Part shown: positions 48,101 to 57,605 of the stretch, in pieces
How the letters are laid out: every line of letters starts with the position of its first letter
Position numbering within the stretch: the stretch's first letter is position 1
From: Omphiscola glabra
Taxonomy: Eukaryota; Mollusca; Gastropoda; Lymnaeidae
Assembly (NCBI GenBank): GCA_964017045.1
Contig: OZ024802.1
Location: 13,962,435-14,026,434, forward strand
Reading direction: 5' to 3'
Length of the DNA: 64,000 nt
Notes under the pieces: model-generated
Seen by the model: the letters and a program-made list of their open reading frames with translations, nothing else
Databases searched by the model: none
What the model was told of the DNA's origin: nothing
Made by a program: the position numbers and the translations under genes

Positions 48101-51100
48101 TGCTCATACTGCATGCCTAAAATCAAACCTTATACTGCTAAATAATTTTCAAAACATCTGTCGCATGGATTAATTTAAAATCCAAGGCAATGAGAATAAC
48201 ATTATAATAGGATTACAGCCCGGGTTGCATTTCTTCCAGTGTTATGCTGAACTAAGATGTGACCCGCGGCTAGAAGATGGCCATTTCATACGAAAATCTA
48301 ACAGCGATTGCTGCGAAGGGACGTGGCCAGGTTTCTGCAGCGATGGCGATGATAACTATGCCCGGAAAGCTAATACCGAAAATGATCTCAGCTAATTATT
48401 ATTTTTTAAATTCATAGGAGAAGCGCCTGATATAAAGTACTGAAATTAATACGTCAGGAACATTTTTCTCAATGTTTTGCTGTAGGGGATACAGACACAT
48501 TGAAATGTTTTAATGCATTTATCTCCATCTTTATAAAGTCTAATATAAATGCAGCGGCCACTTGCTCAAAATGTTGGCAGTCTGCAGAATTAGTTAAGCA
48601 GAACCCAATAGGCCAGTGGTTCTCAACCTTCCTAATGCCACGACCCTTTTATACAGTTCCTCGCGTTGTGGCGACCCCTAGCCACAACAATTATTTTCTT
48701 TGCCACTTCATAACTGTAGAGCATATGTGTTTTCAGATGGTCTTGGGCGACCCTTTGGAAAGGGGTCGCGACCCACAGGTTGAGAACAGCTGCAATAGGC
48801 TTACGATCCAAATGATCTAACGATGTACTTTCTATTTTATTAAGATATAATATAAATTTATAATTCTTACATCATTTATAGCATGTGTTAAACTTTAAAT
48901 AATGCGTTCTAAAACACTTATGAATGTGGTATATATTGCACCAGGGGCGTCAATCACCCCTTTGAGTGGTGGAGGAAAACCAGCCTTGCCCTCCCCCCAG
49001 ATTTGTAGCAATCCTTCCCAACTATCATGTGTAGACGTCGCTGATTCGCATGTCGAACATTGCGTTATTAGCCTTGTTGAGTATTAATACAATACAAACT
49101 GAGACTGATCAACATGGTTTGTACGTGCGGTGTGTACATGCGGTGTGTACATGCAATGTGTACATGTGGTGTGTACATGCGGTGTGTACATGTGGTGCAT
49201 ACATGGCGAATGAAATGATTATAGTTTCTTTTGAAAACTTATCTTTATCATTCAGCATAGAAGTAATTTTTTTTTTACAAATATAAAATATAATCTATTA
49301 AACGACTTGATACGAAACTGTAGCTTTTATTCTTGAAAAAGTAAACTACATTCAAATGACGTCATTCAATTAACATTCAAATGACGTGATTTAATGAATA
49401 GTCAAATGACGTCATTCAAATAACATTCAAATGACGTGATTTTATGAATAGTCAAATGACGTCATTCAATTAACATTCAAATGACGTGATTTAATCAACA
49501 ATCTAATGACGTGATCTAATCAATAATCAAATGACGTGATTTAATCAACAATCTAATGACGTGATCTAATCAATAATCAAATGACGTGATTTAATCAACA
49601 ATCTAATGACGTGATCTAATCAATAATCAAATGATGTCATTCAATTAACATTCAAATGACGTGATTTAATCAATAAACAAATGATGGCATTTAATAAAAA
49701 AATCAAATGACATGATTTAATCAATAATCAAATGATTTAGTTCAATCAATAAATCAAATGACGTGATTTAAGAAACAAAGATCTGCATAAATTTAAAAAA
49801 AAACAACAGAGTTGTCGGAATGTTTCATTGTACCAATGGTATCCAGCTACGGGCCTCCATCGCCGGGTTTGAGTTCAGAGTTTCCTTCCCTTAGAGCTGG
49901 TGATGCTTTTGCTTGACTGGGCTTTTGTGGGGATTGAGCTCCAGACTTGATATTTGCTCAGTTTAGACCACTCGGCCACCCAGCATCCACAAACAAAAAT
50001 AACAGCGGCATATCAATAGATATAATTATTTACGTAAGACTTTCACTATCGCCTTCCTACTGAGTGTGGCTCAGGCAGTAAGCCTCTCTATTGTATATAA
50101 CACTATATGCTACTTACTGTGTGTGGCCCAGACAGTAAGCCTCTATGTTGTAGGCATCAGGGTAGCGACTTATTCGAATCTTTTCATCTCTGTCACTGGT
50201 CAAGACCAACGAATCATTGTCCACCAACAACTGAGAACAAAGGAGGGAGAGGTATTTATATGACGAGTGTGTGTGAGTGGCCGGGTGGGTGGGTGTGTGG
50301 TGGTGTTTGTGAAGAGGAGAATTGAAATAACCTTAACTAAAGGAAACAAATCTTAAACTGAATAGCGAGCCGATAATCCCGGAGCATACGGTCAAAGGTA
50401 TACTGAGGTCAAGTACTGAAAATTAAGTATTACAGTCAGTGGGCACGCCTTATGATGGGCGAATGGTAAGAAGGGCGCCATTCTTTTCTCGAGATTGAAA
50501 CCAGGGTTTCTAAACCGCTGGGGGTTGGGGGAGGGTGGGGGGAGCGCGTCCAGGAATAGTCGAAAGACCCAGAAAATCATATTTATTTGAATTTTTTAAA
50601 CCAGCAGCAGGTGTTTTTCATTTGAATTTGATTTTCGCCTTACTTGTGTAAGAGCTTATTTTGTTGGCTTCTTGGAAGTTAATTTAAAAACGAAAACTGT
50701 CACAGCTGAATAACTTGAATTTATTTATTTTAATACAATACAATATATACGGGGGAGGGGGAAAATTATGAAATCGAGAGTGGGGGAGGTGCAGCAAAAA
50801 AATGTAAAGAGCCCCTGGTTTGAACATTTGGGAGGTCATAAGAAGAATCCATCAACTAGTTTATCCATCTCCTTTTGAAATTAATTTAATGAGAAATATG
50901 ACATAAATATTTGTAAAAAAAAAATATGCTGTCACCATTGATTGATTGGTTGATTGGATACTTCTATAGCGCTGGTATCCATGCTACTTTAGCATGCTCA
51001 ATGCGCTCTGGTTTCCTCAAATCTATTTAAACAAAAAAGTCTTTAAATGTTTCCCTAAATGATTTTCTATCCTTGTATTTACCATCTTCTGATAGCGAAT

Positions 51101-51729
51101 GGTTTAGTTAAACTGTAGTGCCCGGAGTGTCTGACACATTAGTTATGGATGAAGATTGTCATATAATGATTAAAATGTTAAAAAATATCATAATCATTCC
51201 ATTGCTTAACGTTTTTAGCGCATTATTAAAGTGGCTACGCAAGACACGTAAAACACCAATGAATGTTGAACAAAAATGGTGGATTACACAACGTTACTAT
51301 AAATGACTATACAATTTATAGGACCAGCGTACTACGAATTTGATAAGTATTATTATAAAGCTTTGGACTCCAAGGTCGGAAAGGCCAAAACTTAGTAACA
51401 TACATAAATTGTCCATATTGTGGAATTGTGTAATGTCACGATAGCCTTCGTAATAGGGTCACGCCTATCTTTTTGAGGACCTCTGCTCTGTTGACTGCAA
51501 ATGATAAACGGAAAAACTTACCACATCCAACAACATAGAGAGGTGGCCCAACAGCAGAGTTCCCCATGTACACATCTCATCATCCTCTATGGAACTGTCT
51601 TCTCTACAGGTGGTCGTGTCTTGAGGCACCTGGACAGGGAACTTGTATACGTCACCTGACTTGTCGGCCACAATGACGTCACGACTGTCCTTTGTAAACG
51701 TGACGCGTGTGCATCGTCTGCTGACACGT
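38953..51729 (-). CDS. WDR4: WDR4, tRNA m7G46 methyltransferase non-catalytic subunit (N-terminus missing)
   Basis: Eight exons join with matching phases into 343 codons plus a stop: 51729-51522, 50230-50118, 45684-45627, 44707-44632, 42578-42431, 42273-42072, 41569-41494 and 39104-38953. Diagnostic segments are [37 protein letters not shown] and [13 protein letters not shown], which align along the WD40 propeller of WDR4/Trm82, plus a basic C-terminal tail. In animals WDR4 holds METTL1, which methylates guanosine 46 of certain tRNAs in the nucleus. The vertebrate protein is about 412 residues, so roughly 90 N-terminal residues are unaccounted for. They may be right of 64000 or in an exon I could not recognise. 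Introns carry minisatellites, a MITE, a SINE and a possible nested gene. No disabling change is seen in the exons. Confidence 0.93.
39105..40189. other. WDR4 last intron, unique part
   Basis: AT-rich intron sequence. aaaatcgtacaatatcatca (39512) and aaaatcgtacattgtacgcc (39599) are a short duplicated motif. Nothing else recognised. Confidence 0.55.
40190..41400. repeat. 36-bp intronic minisatellite, about 34 copies
   Basis: The unit is aaataaaccccaaggtccca plus ggatcaaatattacct, with variants ggtctc, aagata and aattttacc. It lies in the last WDR4 intron, ending about 90 bp from the exon at 41494. Confidence 0.96.
41494..41569 (-). CDS. WDR4: WDR4 exon
   Basis: Acceptor TTTCTTAG, donor AAAG/GTGGGT. 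It encodes [19 protein letters not shown] and KPELFK, a short linker before the C-terminal exon. 76 bp, phase 0 in, phase 1 out. Confidence 0.88.
42072..42273 (-). CDS. WDR4: WDR4 exon
   Basis: Acceptor CTTTGCAG, donor CAAG/GTATGT, 202 bp. It encodes [31 protein letters not shown] and an acidic end (IEQDGGDVK), the last propeller blade of WDR4. Confidence 0.92.
42431..42578 (-). CDS. WDR4: WDR4 exon whose acceptor is amplified upstream
   Basis: Acceptor TTCTGTTGCAG, donor ACAG/GTAGTT, 148 bp. It encodes an acidic/glutamine-rich loop ([15 protein letters not shown]) and the strand [15 protein letters not shown]. The acceptor and first 18 exon bases are the seed of the 62-bp array immediately upstream. 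Confidence 0.92.
42562..43055. repeat. 62-bp minisatellite made of a WDR4 splice acceptor, 8 copies
   Basis: On the minus strand each unit contains TTATATTCTGTTGCAG followed by ATGTTGTAGATGTCGGCC, meaning the 3' splice site plus the first 18 bases of the exon at 42578. gcaacagaa occurs at 42581, 42643, 42705, 42767, 42829, 42891, 42953 and 43015. The first is the true boundary; seven decoys lie upstream. Copies are almost identical. Confidence 0.95.
43056..44631. other. WDR4 intron, unique sequence
   Basis: AT-rich, with G-rich ggtggtggtggttgggggtg near 44194 and a poly-A run near 44430. No array or exon recognised. Confidence 0.55.
44632..44707 (-). CDS. WDR4: WDR4 exon
   Basis: Acceptor GAACACAG, donor GAAG/GTAAGA, 76 bp. 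It encodes [20 protein letters not shown], a canonical WD-repeat end. Confidence 0.93.
44708..45544. other. WDR4 intron with possible interspersed repeat
   Basis: 45075-45390 holds ggttgatggaaagtgggtca and aacaacaggaagtgggtcg, related to ggttgacgggaagtgggtct at 58527. This suggests an uncharacterised dispersed repeat. Confidence 0.4.
45545..45626. repeat. Partial duplication of a WDR4 exon end and donor
   Basis: 45545-45580 repeats the exon/donor sequence at 45615-45650 (accttaaccctgagccagaa versus accttacccctgagccagaa), with a period of about 70 bp. In the intronic copy the donor GT is changed to TT on the minus strand (CAGGGTTAAGG), so it is inactive. Confidence 0.85.
45627..45684 (-). CDS. 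WDR4: WDR4 exon (58 bp)
   Basis: Acceptor TATTTCAG, donor CAGGG/GTAAGG. It encodes [19 protein letters not shown], flowing in phase into DSTVRLW of the next exon. Its 3' part and donor are duplicated just downstream in the intron. Confidence 0.92.
45685..48239. other. WDR4 large intron, left part
   Basis: Poly-C near 45909-45926, and three copies of ccctctgccaacagtg at 45980-46030. Otherwise AT-rich unique DNA. It also holds the promoter-like motifs at 47836-47871. Confidence 0.5.
47836..47871. promoter_or_regulatory. E-box plus ETS motif cluster
   Basis: TCACGTGA (47836-47843) and ACTTCCGG (47864-47871) lie 21 bp apart. This pairing is common in TATA-less housekeeping promoters (general knowledge). 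It is about 370 bp upstream of the cysteine-rich plus-strand exon and could drive a gene nested in the WDR4 intron. There is no direct evidence of transcription. Confidence 0.3.
48240..48395 (+). CDS. Candidate terminal exon of a cysteine-rich secreted peptide
   Basis: A good acceptor (GCATTTCTTCCAG) opens a 51-codon frame ending in TAA. It is cysteine-rich: [10 protein letters not shown], then [13 protein letters not shown], giving C-x5-C-x16-CC-x7-C, followed by a charged tail. Five cysteines imply a partner in an upstream exon. GC content rises well above the surrounding intron. The CC pair and spacing suggest a disulfide-stabilised fold such as a cystine knot or colipase-like domain, but I recognise no family. 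It lies on the strand opposite WDR4, inside its intron. Upstream exons were not identified, and there is no clear AATAAA. Confidence 0.45.
   Translation, partial: CYAELRCDPRLEDGHFIRKSNSDCCEGTWPGFCSDGDDNYARKANTENDLS
48614..48792. mobile_element. hAT-type MITE with perfect 8-bp duplication
   Basis: The 179-bp element begins CAGTGGTTCTCAACCTTCCT and ends CAGGTTGAGAACAGCTG. A perfect caataggc duplication flanks it (48606-48613 and 48793-48800). Same family as 35805 and 53398, in a WDR4 intron. Confidence 0.93.
49125..49206. repeat. 13-bp tandem repeat (gcggtgtgtacat)
   Basis: About six copies with gcggtg/gcaatg/gtggtg variants. Confidence 0.88.
49351..49772. repeat. 25-bp minisatellite carrying CRE motifs, about 17 copies
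   Basis: The units are caaatgacgtcattcaatta plus acatt and caaatgacgtgatttaatca plus ataat. Three copies contain the full CRE palindrome ATGACGTCAT; most others contain ATGACGTGAT. It sits in the WDR4 intron between exons 50118 and 45684. Confidence 0.93.
49845..49989 (-). mobile_element. tRNA-derived SINE (minus strand)
   Basis: On the minus strand the element begins GGATGCTGGGTGGCCGAGTGG. TGGCCGAGTGG (49978-49968) fits the RNA polymerase III A box of Leu/Ser-type tRNAs. GAGCTCAATCC (49941-49931) is a degenerate B box about 37 bp further on. The 3' part is not tRNA-like and its end is unclear. Confidence 0.7.
50062..50117. repeat. Partial duplication of a WDR4 exon end and donor
   Basis: tactgagtgtggctcaggca at 50062 repeats tactgtgtgtggcccagaca of the exon end, with a period of about 53 bp. 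On the minus strand the copy reads CCACACTCA/GTAGGA, still carrying a GT that could serve as a weak donor. Confidence 0.82.
50118..50230 (-). CDS. WDR4: WDR4 exon
   Basis: Acceptor GTTCTCAG, donor CACA/GTAAGT, 113 bp. It encodes [20 protein letters not shown] and AYCLGHT, the best conserved WDR4 signature. Its 3' end is partly duplicated downstream at about 50062-50100. Confidence 0.94.
50231..50937. other. WDR4 intron, unassigned
   Basis: No array or exon recognised. G-rich patches at 50518-50540 and 50750-50760. Confidence 0.5.
50938..51110 (-). mobile_element. LINE/SINE 3' tail, gastropod-type
   Basis: On the minus strand it ends ccagcgctatagaagtatcc then (CAAT)n. Upstream are gcgcattgagcatgctaaag and a short frame [10 protein letters not shown], like the last residues of some LINE proteins. 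The GCGCTATA plus simple-repeat tail is typical of L2-like LINE and SINE 3' ends (family knowledge). The 5' boundary is uncertain. Confidence 0.55.
51522..51729 (-). CDS. WDR4: WDR4 first recognisable exon
   Basis: Acceptor TTTTTTCCAG, donor TGTG/GTAAGT, 208 bp. It encodes [31 protein letters not shown] and [12 protein letters not shown], separated by an acidic loop. It enters with one base completing a codon, so at least one upstream coding exon must exist. Confidence 0.94.
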
Positions 51730-51782
51730 CTGGAAAAAATAACAAAAAATAAAACAAGATGAGATGTATGACGGCATACGTA

Positions 51783-52693
51783 TTATAGATAACGTGACAT
51801 GAAAAGACACGTGGTATGCTAACATTCATTAGATAACGTGACATGAAGACACACGTGGTATGCTAACATTCATTAGATAACGTGACATGAAGACACACGT
51901 GGTATGCTAACATTCATTAGATAACGTGACATGAAGACACACGTGGTATGCTGACATTCATTAGATAACGTGACATGAAGACACACGTGGTATGCTGACA
52001 TTCATTAGATAACGTGACATGAAGACACACGTGGTATGCTGACATTCATTAGATAACGTGACATGAAGACACACGTGGTATGCTAACATTCTTTTGATAA
52101 CGTGACATGAAGACACACGTGGTATGCTAACATTCATTAGATAACGTGACATGAAGACACACGTGGTATGCTGACATTCATTAGATAACGTGACATGAAG
52201 ACACACATGGTATGCTGACATTCATTAGATAACGTGACATGAAGACACACGTGGTATGCTAACATTCATTAGATAACGTGACATGAAGACACACGTGGTA
52301 TGCTAACATTCATTAGATAACGTGACATGAAGACACACGTGGTATGCTAACATTCATTAGATAACGTGACATGAAGACACACGTGGTATGCTAACATTCA
52401 TTAGATAACGTGACATGAAGACACACGTGGCATGCTGACATTCATTAGATAACGTGACATGAAGACACACGTGGTATGCTAACATTCATTAGATAACGTG
52501 ACATGAAGACACACGTGGTATGCTAACATTCATTAGATAACGTGACATGAAGACACACACAGTGGTATGCTAACATTCATTAGATAACGTGACATGAAGA
52601 CACACATGGTATGCTACATTCATTAGATAACGTGACATGAAGACACACGTGGTATGCTAACATTCATTAGATAACGTGACATGAAGACACACG
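51783..52693. repeat. 44-bp minisatellite, about 21 copies
   Basis: The unit is ggtatgctaacattcattag plus ataacgtgacatgaagacac plus acgt. Nearly every copy contains a CACGTG E-box. It starts about 50 bp upstream of the WDR4 exon at 51729. Confidence 0.96.
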
Positions 52694-53397
52694 GCGAACC
52701 GCCGCTCCCCCCCCCCCCCCCCCCCATTTCCAACGCTACTGCACCAGTCATACCTGGGCCCAATCAAACAATGGAACTGTTCAAAAACTGTGAATGCACC
52801 ACAGACAACATAAATGGTCGTTAAATATAATGAACGTGCTGCTCTTTCAAATATTGCGTTATTCCGAGAACTTTACATTTTTCCACCGTGAGAATTTTAA
52901 AAAAGAAATGGACCCAATTAATTTAAAGGAAATAAATATAATAATACTAATTTTTATAGCAAGAATCTGCGCGAGAAGAAGAAGAAAGGAATCTCATGGA
53001 CGTAACCAGAAATATGGAAACAATTCGAATAATTTACATGTTTAAAAAAGTATCAGGTGTGGTGCAATAATAATCTCGTCTGCATGGATGAAAGGGACGT
53101 AATCGGCCGCAAAAGAAAATTATCGGCCTTGCGGTTGCGCAAGTGGACGGGTCCTGACATTAATTTCAGCTTTTATTTCCCATCCCTTTGGCCACGGATT
53201 TGATTTAATTATTATTATTTAATTTTTTTTTTGTTTTGAAAGTCTTTGATGAACTCCAACAATGGAAACATAATTGACATAATACCCAATGCAAAGACCC
53301 GGGTTTGGGGGGGGGGGGGGGGGGGTCATTGAATAAAATATACATGTGACATGTAGACTTTTTTTTTTTTTTTTACAGTTGGACCAAAGGGTTAGGG
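52694..53397. other. Unassigned spacer with homopolymers
   Basis: Poly-C at 52709-52725, poly-G at 53307-53325, poly-T at 53360-53375. No exon recognised. Confidence 0.5.
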
Positions 53398-53547
53398 CAG
53401 TGGATCTCAACCTTCCTAATGCCGCGACCCCTTAAATACAGTTCCTCATAATTGGGCGACCCCAAACCACAATATCTTTTCGTCGCGACTTCATACCTGT
53501 TTAGTATATGCGTTTTCCAATGGTCTTCGGCGACCCCTGTGAAAGGG
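53398..53547. mobile_element. hAT-type MITE truncated by a tandem array
   Basis: It begins CAGTGGATCTCAACCTTCCT and follows the family at 48614 as far as gcgacccctgtgaaaggg. Then the expected right end is missing and a 38-bp array begins. Confidence 0.88.
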
Positions 53548-54405
53548 TTCTATCAAGATAATAAGCAGTGGTTCATAACCATGGCTCTATCAAGCTTAAT
53601 AAGCAGTGGTTCATAACCAGGGGTCTATCAAGCTTAATAAGCAGTGGTTCATAACCAGGGCTCTATCAAGCTTAATAAGCAGTGGTTCATAATCAGGGCT
53701 CTATCAAGTTTAATAAGCAGTGGTTCACAATCAGGGCTCTATCAAGTTTAATAAGCAGTGGTTCATAATCAGGGCTCTATCAAGTTTAATAAGCAGTGGT
53801 TCATCATAATCAGGGCTCTATCAAGTTTAATAAGCAGTGGTTCATAACCAGGGCTCTATCAAGTTTAATAAGCAGTGGTTCATAATCAGGGCTCTATCAA
53901 GTTTAATAAGCAGTGGCTCATAATCAGGGCTCTATCAAGTTTAATAAGCAGTGGTTCATAACCAGGGCTCTATCAAGTTTAATAAGCAGTGGTTCATAAT
54001 CAGGGCTATATCAAGTTTAATAAGCAGTGTTTCATAACCAGGGCTCTATCAAGTTTAATAAGCAGTGGTTCATAACCAGGGCTCTATCAAGTTTAATAAG
54101 CAGTGGTTCATAATCAGGGCTCTATCAAGCTTAATAAGCAGTGGTTCATAATCAGGGCTCTATCAAGTTTAATAAGCAGTGGTTCATAACCAGGGCTCTA
54201 TCAAGTTTAATAAGCAGTGGTTCATAATCAGGGCTCTATCAAGTATAATAAGCAGTGGTTCATAACCAGGGCTCTATCAAGTTTAATAAGCAGTGGTTCA
54301 TAACTAGGGCTCTATCAAGTTTAATAAGCAGTGGTTCATAACCAGGGCTCTATCAAGTTTAATAAGCAGTGGTTCACAATCAGGGCTCTATCAAGTTTAA
54401 TAAGC
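53548..54405. repeat. 38-bp minisatellite containing a hAT-like terminus, about 22 copies
   Basis: The unit is gggctctatcaagtttaata plus agcagtggttcataatca. The cagtggttcataaccaggg part resembles the terminal sequence of hAT MITEs. The array begins exactly where a MITE loses its right end. Confidence 0.95.
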
Positions 54406-54681
54406 GTTGTGTCGACCACGACTTCTTGTCCCAACGCCCCCATTTCAATGTTTTGATATTGACGTCACCTTTTAAATGTGTAGCCCTGTACCAACGCCGC
54501 CCCCTCCCTTGATTGGGAAAAGGTTATTTACGTTCGATTACTCTCTAATTTGTTCTAAAGAATTCTATCAGATGATGCAATATCTACTATTTCTTTTCTG
54601 GAGGTTTCAAAATTTCTCCCTAAAAATAAGCCGTCCGTTTTCCTTGCATGGACATATTTTTCTAATCTTCCTAGAAACGAG
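54406..54681. other. Unassigned spacer
   Basis: No recognised feature. Confidence 0.5.
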
Positions 54682-55093
54682 ACATGTTAATGAGAACCTT
54701 TATCGCAGTCCAACACTTTTATAATTAGTTAATGAGAACCTTTATCGCAGTCCAACACTTTTATAATTAGTTAATGAGAACCTTTATCGCAGTCCAACGC
54801 TTTTATAATTAGTTAATGAGAACCTTTATCGCAGTCCAACACTTTTATAATTAGTTGATGAGAACCTTTATCGCAGTCCAACACTTTTATAATTAGTTAA
54901 TGAGAACCTTTATCGCAGTCCAACACTTTTATAATTAGTTAATGAGAACCTTTATCGCAGTCCAACACTTTTATAATTAGTTAATGAGAACCTTTATCGC
55001 AGTCCAACACTTTTATAATTAGTTAATGAGAACATTTATCGCAGTCCAACACTTTTATAATTAGTTAATAATAACCTTTATCGCAGTCCAATA
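54682..55093. repeat. 42-bp minisatellite, about 10 copies
   Basis: The unit is gttaatgagaacctttatcg plus cagtccaacacttttataat plus ta. Nearly invariant. Confidence 0.95.
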
Positions 55094-55430
55094 AGAACCT
55101 TACAAAAGTGTACCATTTGTTTCTGTGTGTATGTGTGTGTGTGCGCGCGCGCATTTTAATATGTGTATATTTCGAGGAGTATACCTTTTATCTTGGTGTG
55201 CTGTAAGATATTTGTTATTTCTGTATATTTGATTTTGTAAGTTTATATATATTTCAAAGTATACCGTAATTAAATTGAACATCGTTAGCATCACTAGCTT
55301 TGGTATAGTGTGTTCTGGTTTCCAGTCTTTTGTCAGGTATTGTTTATCAAAGGAGCCAAATCTTAAACTGATTAAATTTGCGAAACCATATAACGGCCAG
55401 TAACACCTTACTGAACACTACCGTTAAATC
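55094..55430. other. Spacer with (GT)n(GC)n
   Basis: tgtgtgtatgtgtgtgtgcg at 55122-55152, otherwise AT-rich and unassigned. Confidence 0.55.
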
Positions 55431-55722
55431 CTGCCGTACAGACCTACATTTCCATACAACACCACCGTTCAATCCTACCGTACAGTCTCACCTTACAATC
55501 CTACCATACAGTCCCACCTTACAATCCTGTCGTACAGCCCCACCTTACAATCCTACCGTACAGCCCCACCTTACAATCCTACCATACAGTCCCACCTTAC
55601 AATCCTACCGTACAGTCCCACCTTACAATCCTGTCGTACAATCCTACCGTACAGTCCCACCTTACAATCCTACCGTACAGTCCCACCTTACAATCCTGTC
55701 GTACAATCCTGTCGTACAACCA
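55431..55722. repeat. 26-bp minisatellite with skipped units, about 11 copies
   Basis: The unit is cagtcccaccttacaatcct plus accgta. Some copies lack the cagtcccacctta part and leave a 13-bp half unit (caatcctgtcgta). Confidence 0.92.
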
Positions 55723-55841
55723 GACCTTGCAATTAGTCCTTGAATCCCAACTAACAATGTTACCTAACAAGCCTGGTTTAAAATAAATGACGTCAGATGG
55801 GGATAGATAGGACACGAGTGATGAATGAGCTGAATCCTCAA

Positions 55842-56204
55842 TCACCAAGTTCAAAGGATCCCTCCCACTCAACAAGTTCAAAGGATCCCTCCGAGTCAAC
55901 AATTTCAAAGGATCCTTCCCACTCACCAAGTTCAATGGATCCCTCCCACTCACCAAGTTCAATGATCCCTCTCACTCAACAAGTTCAATGGATCCCTCCA
56001 CTTCACCAAGTTCAAAGGACCCCTCCCACTCACCAAGTTCAAAGGATCCCTCCCACTCTCCAGGTTCAATGGATCCCTCCCACTCACCAAGTTCAAAAGA
56101 TCCCTCTCACTCACCAAGTTCAAAAGATCCCTCCCACTCAACAAGTTCAAAGGATCCCTCCCACTCACCAAGTTCAAAAGATCCCTCTCACTCACCAAGT
56201 TTAA
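55842..56204. repeat. 27-bp minisatellite, about 13 copies
   Basis: The unit is tcaccaagttcaaaggatcc plus ctcccac. Open in several frames (KDPSHSPSS-type) without evidence of a protein. Confidence 0.94.
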
Positions 56205-56728
56205 CCGACTTAATCATCACACCCCCACCCCTGTTTGGCTGAAGACACTGGCTGTGATACTTGAGTTGTAAAGAAAAGATCTGATCTCATAGCAAGTCAC
56301 GGGGTGTGTGTGCGACCTATCGCCGGACATAATAGAGCAATAGAAAGAAATGCTAGAATTGTCTAGTGGGGTATTGATGGTTATAGCTTTACGCTGACAA
56401 CAACAATGGCGGCCTTTGTTCCGGACATCACCACCAAGATGGTTGTGGGGAGTGGGGGGGGGGGGTCGAAGCTCATGGGATAAAATTGATGAGAGTTCCT
56501 CCCGTTTCTTAAGGCAAATGTTTGAAGTTATAGTAACAGACATCGCTTACGGACGAATGAAGACGACAGCTTTAATGTAAAACAAATAGATTTCCCTTTG
56601 GGATCGTCATTAAAAAAATAATAATTCCGTAATAAAATTGAACAATTAAAGTCACCAGCACGTTCAACCCATTCGCATTTATATGTTTGGAGACATGTTA
56701 AAATCTCAAATAATAATTATTTCTCTCT

Positions 56729-56769
<41 letters not shown>

Positions 56770-57227
56770 CATGCGTGCTGCGTGCGAGTGTGTTGTGTGC
56801 GTGTGTGGCTGCGTTCAATGAGCGCGTAAAAATAAAATTCCCAGACATAGTTTGTGTCTAGTAACTTAAGTAGATGGGAAGTTCACGCATTGTTAGGCAG
56901 GTTATTTCTAGTTTTGAATAAAGAACGAAGAAAATATCTGCCATCTTTCCCAAGGATGACCATTTAACTCGAATGTATTTATATAGTATGCCTGAACATT
57001 TTTTTTTGTTTAAAAAAAAGGGGGGGGGGATGTTTGAATTTTAAAAAGCGTCGCGCCGATGATCGTATGGCCACAATATCCCCAAATTACTGTGACTATT
57101 CTTAGAAAAATTACATCAAAATTCAGCTTGAAAATGCATCCCATTTTTAAAAAAAACCCAATTTTTTTTAAATTTCACGACGTGAGAGGTAACGAATACC
57201 GAACGAATCTGCGATGATTGTTGTCTT
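56205..57227. other. Unassigned region
   Basis: (CT)n at 56728-56764 followed by GT-rich sequence, and poly-G near 56455 and 57021. No exon recognised. Confidence 0.5.
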
Positions 57228-57305
57228 GCAGCTAACACATAGACAAATACCTTGCACCTAACACACAGACAAATACCTCGCAGCTAACACACAGACAAAT
57301 ACCTT
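57228..57305. repeat. 26-bp tandem repeat, 3 copies
   Basis: The unit is cagctaacacacagacaaat plus accttg. Confidence 0.88.
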
Positions 57306-57381
57306 GCCTTTTAAAAGCTAAAAATATGAAAGTAAAACCTTGCTTTAAATCTCCCGACAAGCGGACTACTCACTACACGAG

Positions 57382-57511
57382 TGTGAACAGACGTGAACAG
57401 GCGTGAACAGACGTGAACAGGCGTGAACGGACATGAACGGACGTGAACAGGCGTGAACGGATGTGAACGGGCGTGAACAGACGTGAAAAGGCGTGAACAG
57501 GCGTGAACAGC
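57382..57511. repeat. 10-bp minisatellite, about 13 copies
   Basis: The unit is gtgaacagac/gtgaacaggc, each starting gtgaac. Confidence 0.92.
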
Positions 57512-57605
57512 TTGCTGTTGTGGGGATAAGCCCAAAAACACATACGTCAGCCAATACGACACATAAAATATCTACAGATTGTTTTTATGAGATACATTTT
57601 GTTTT

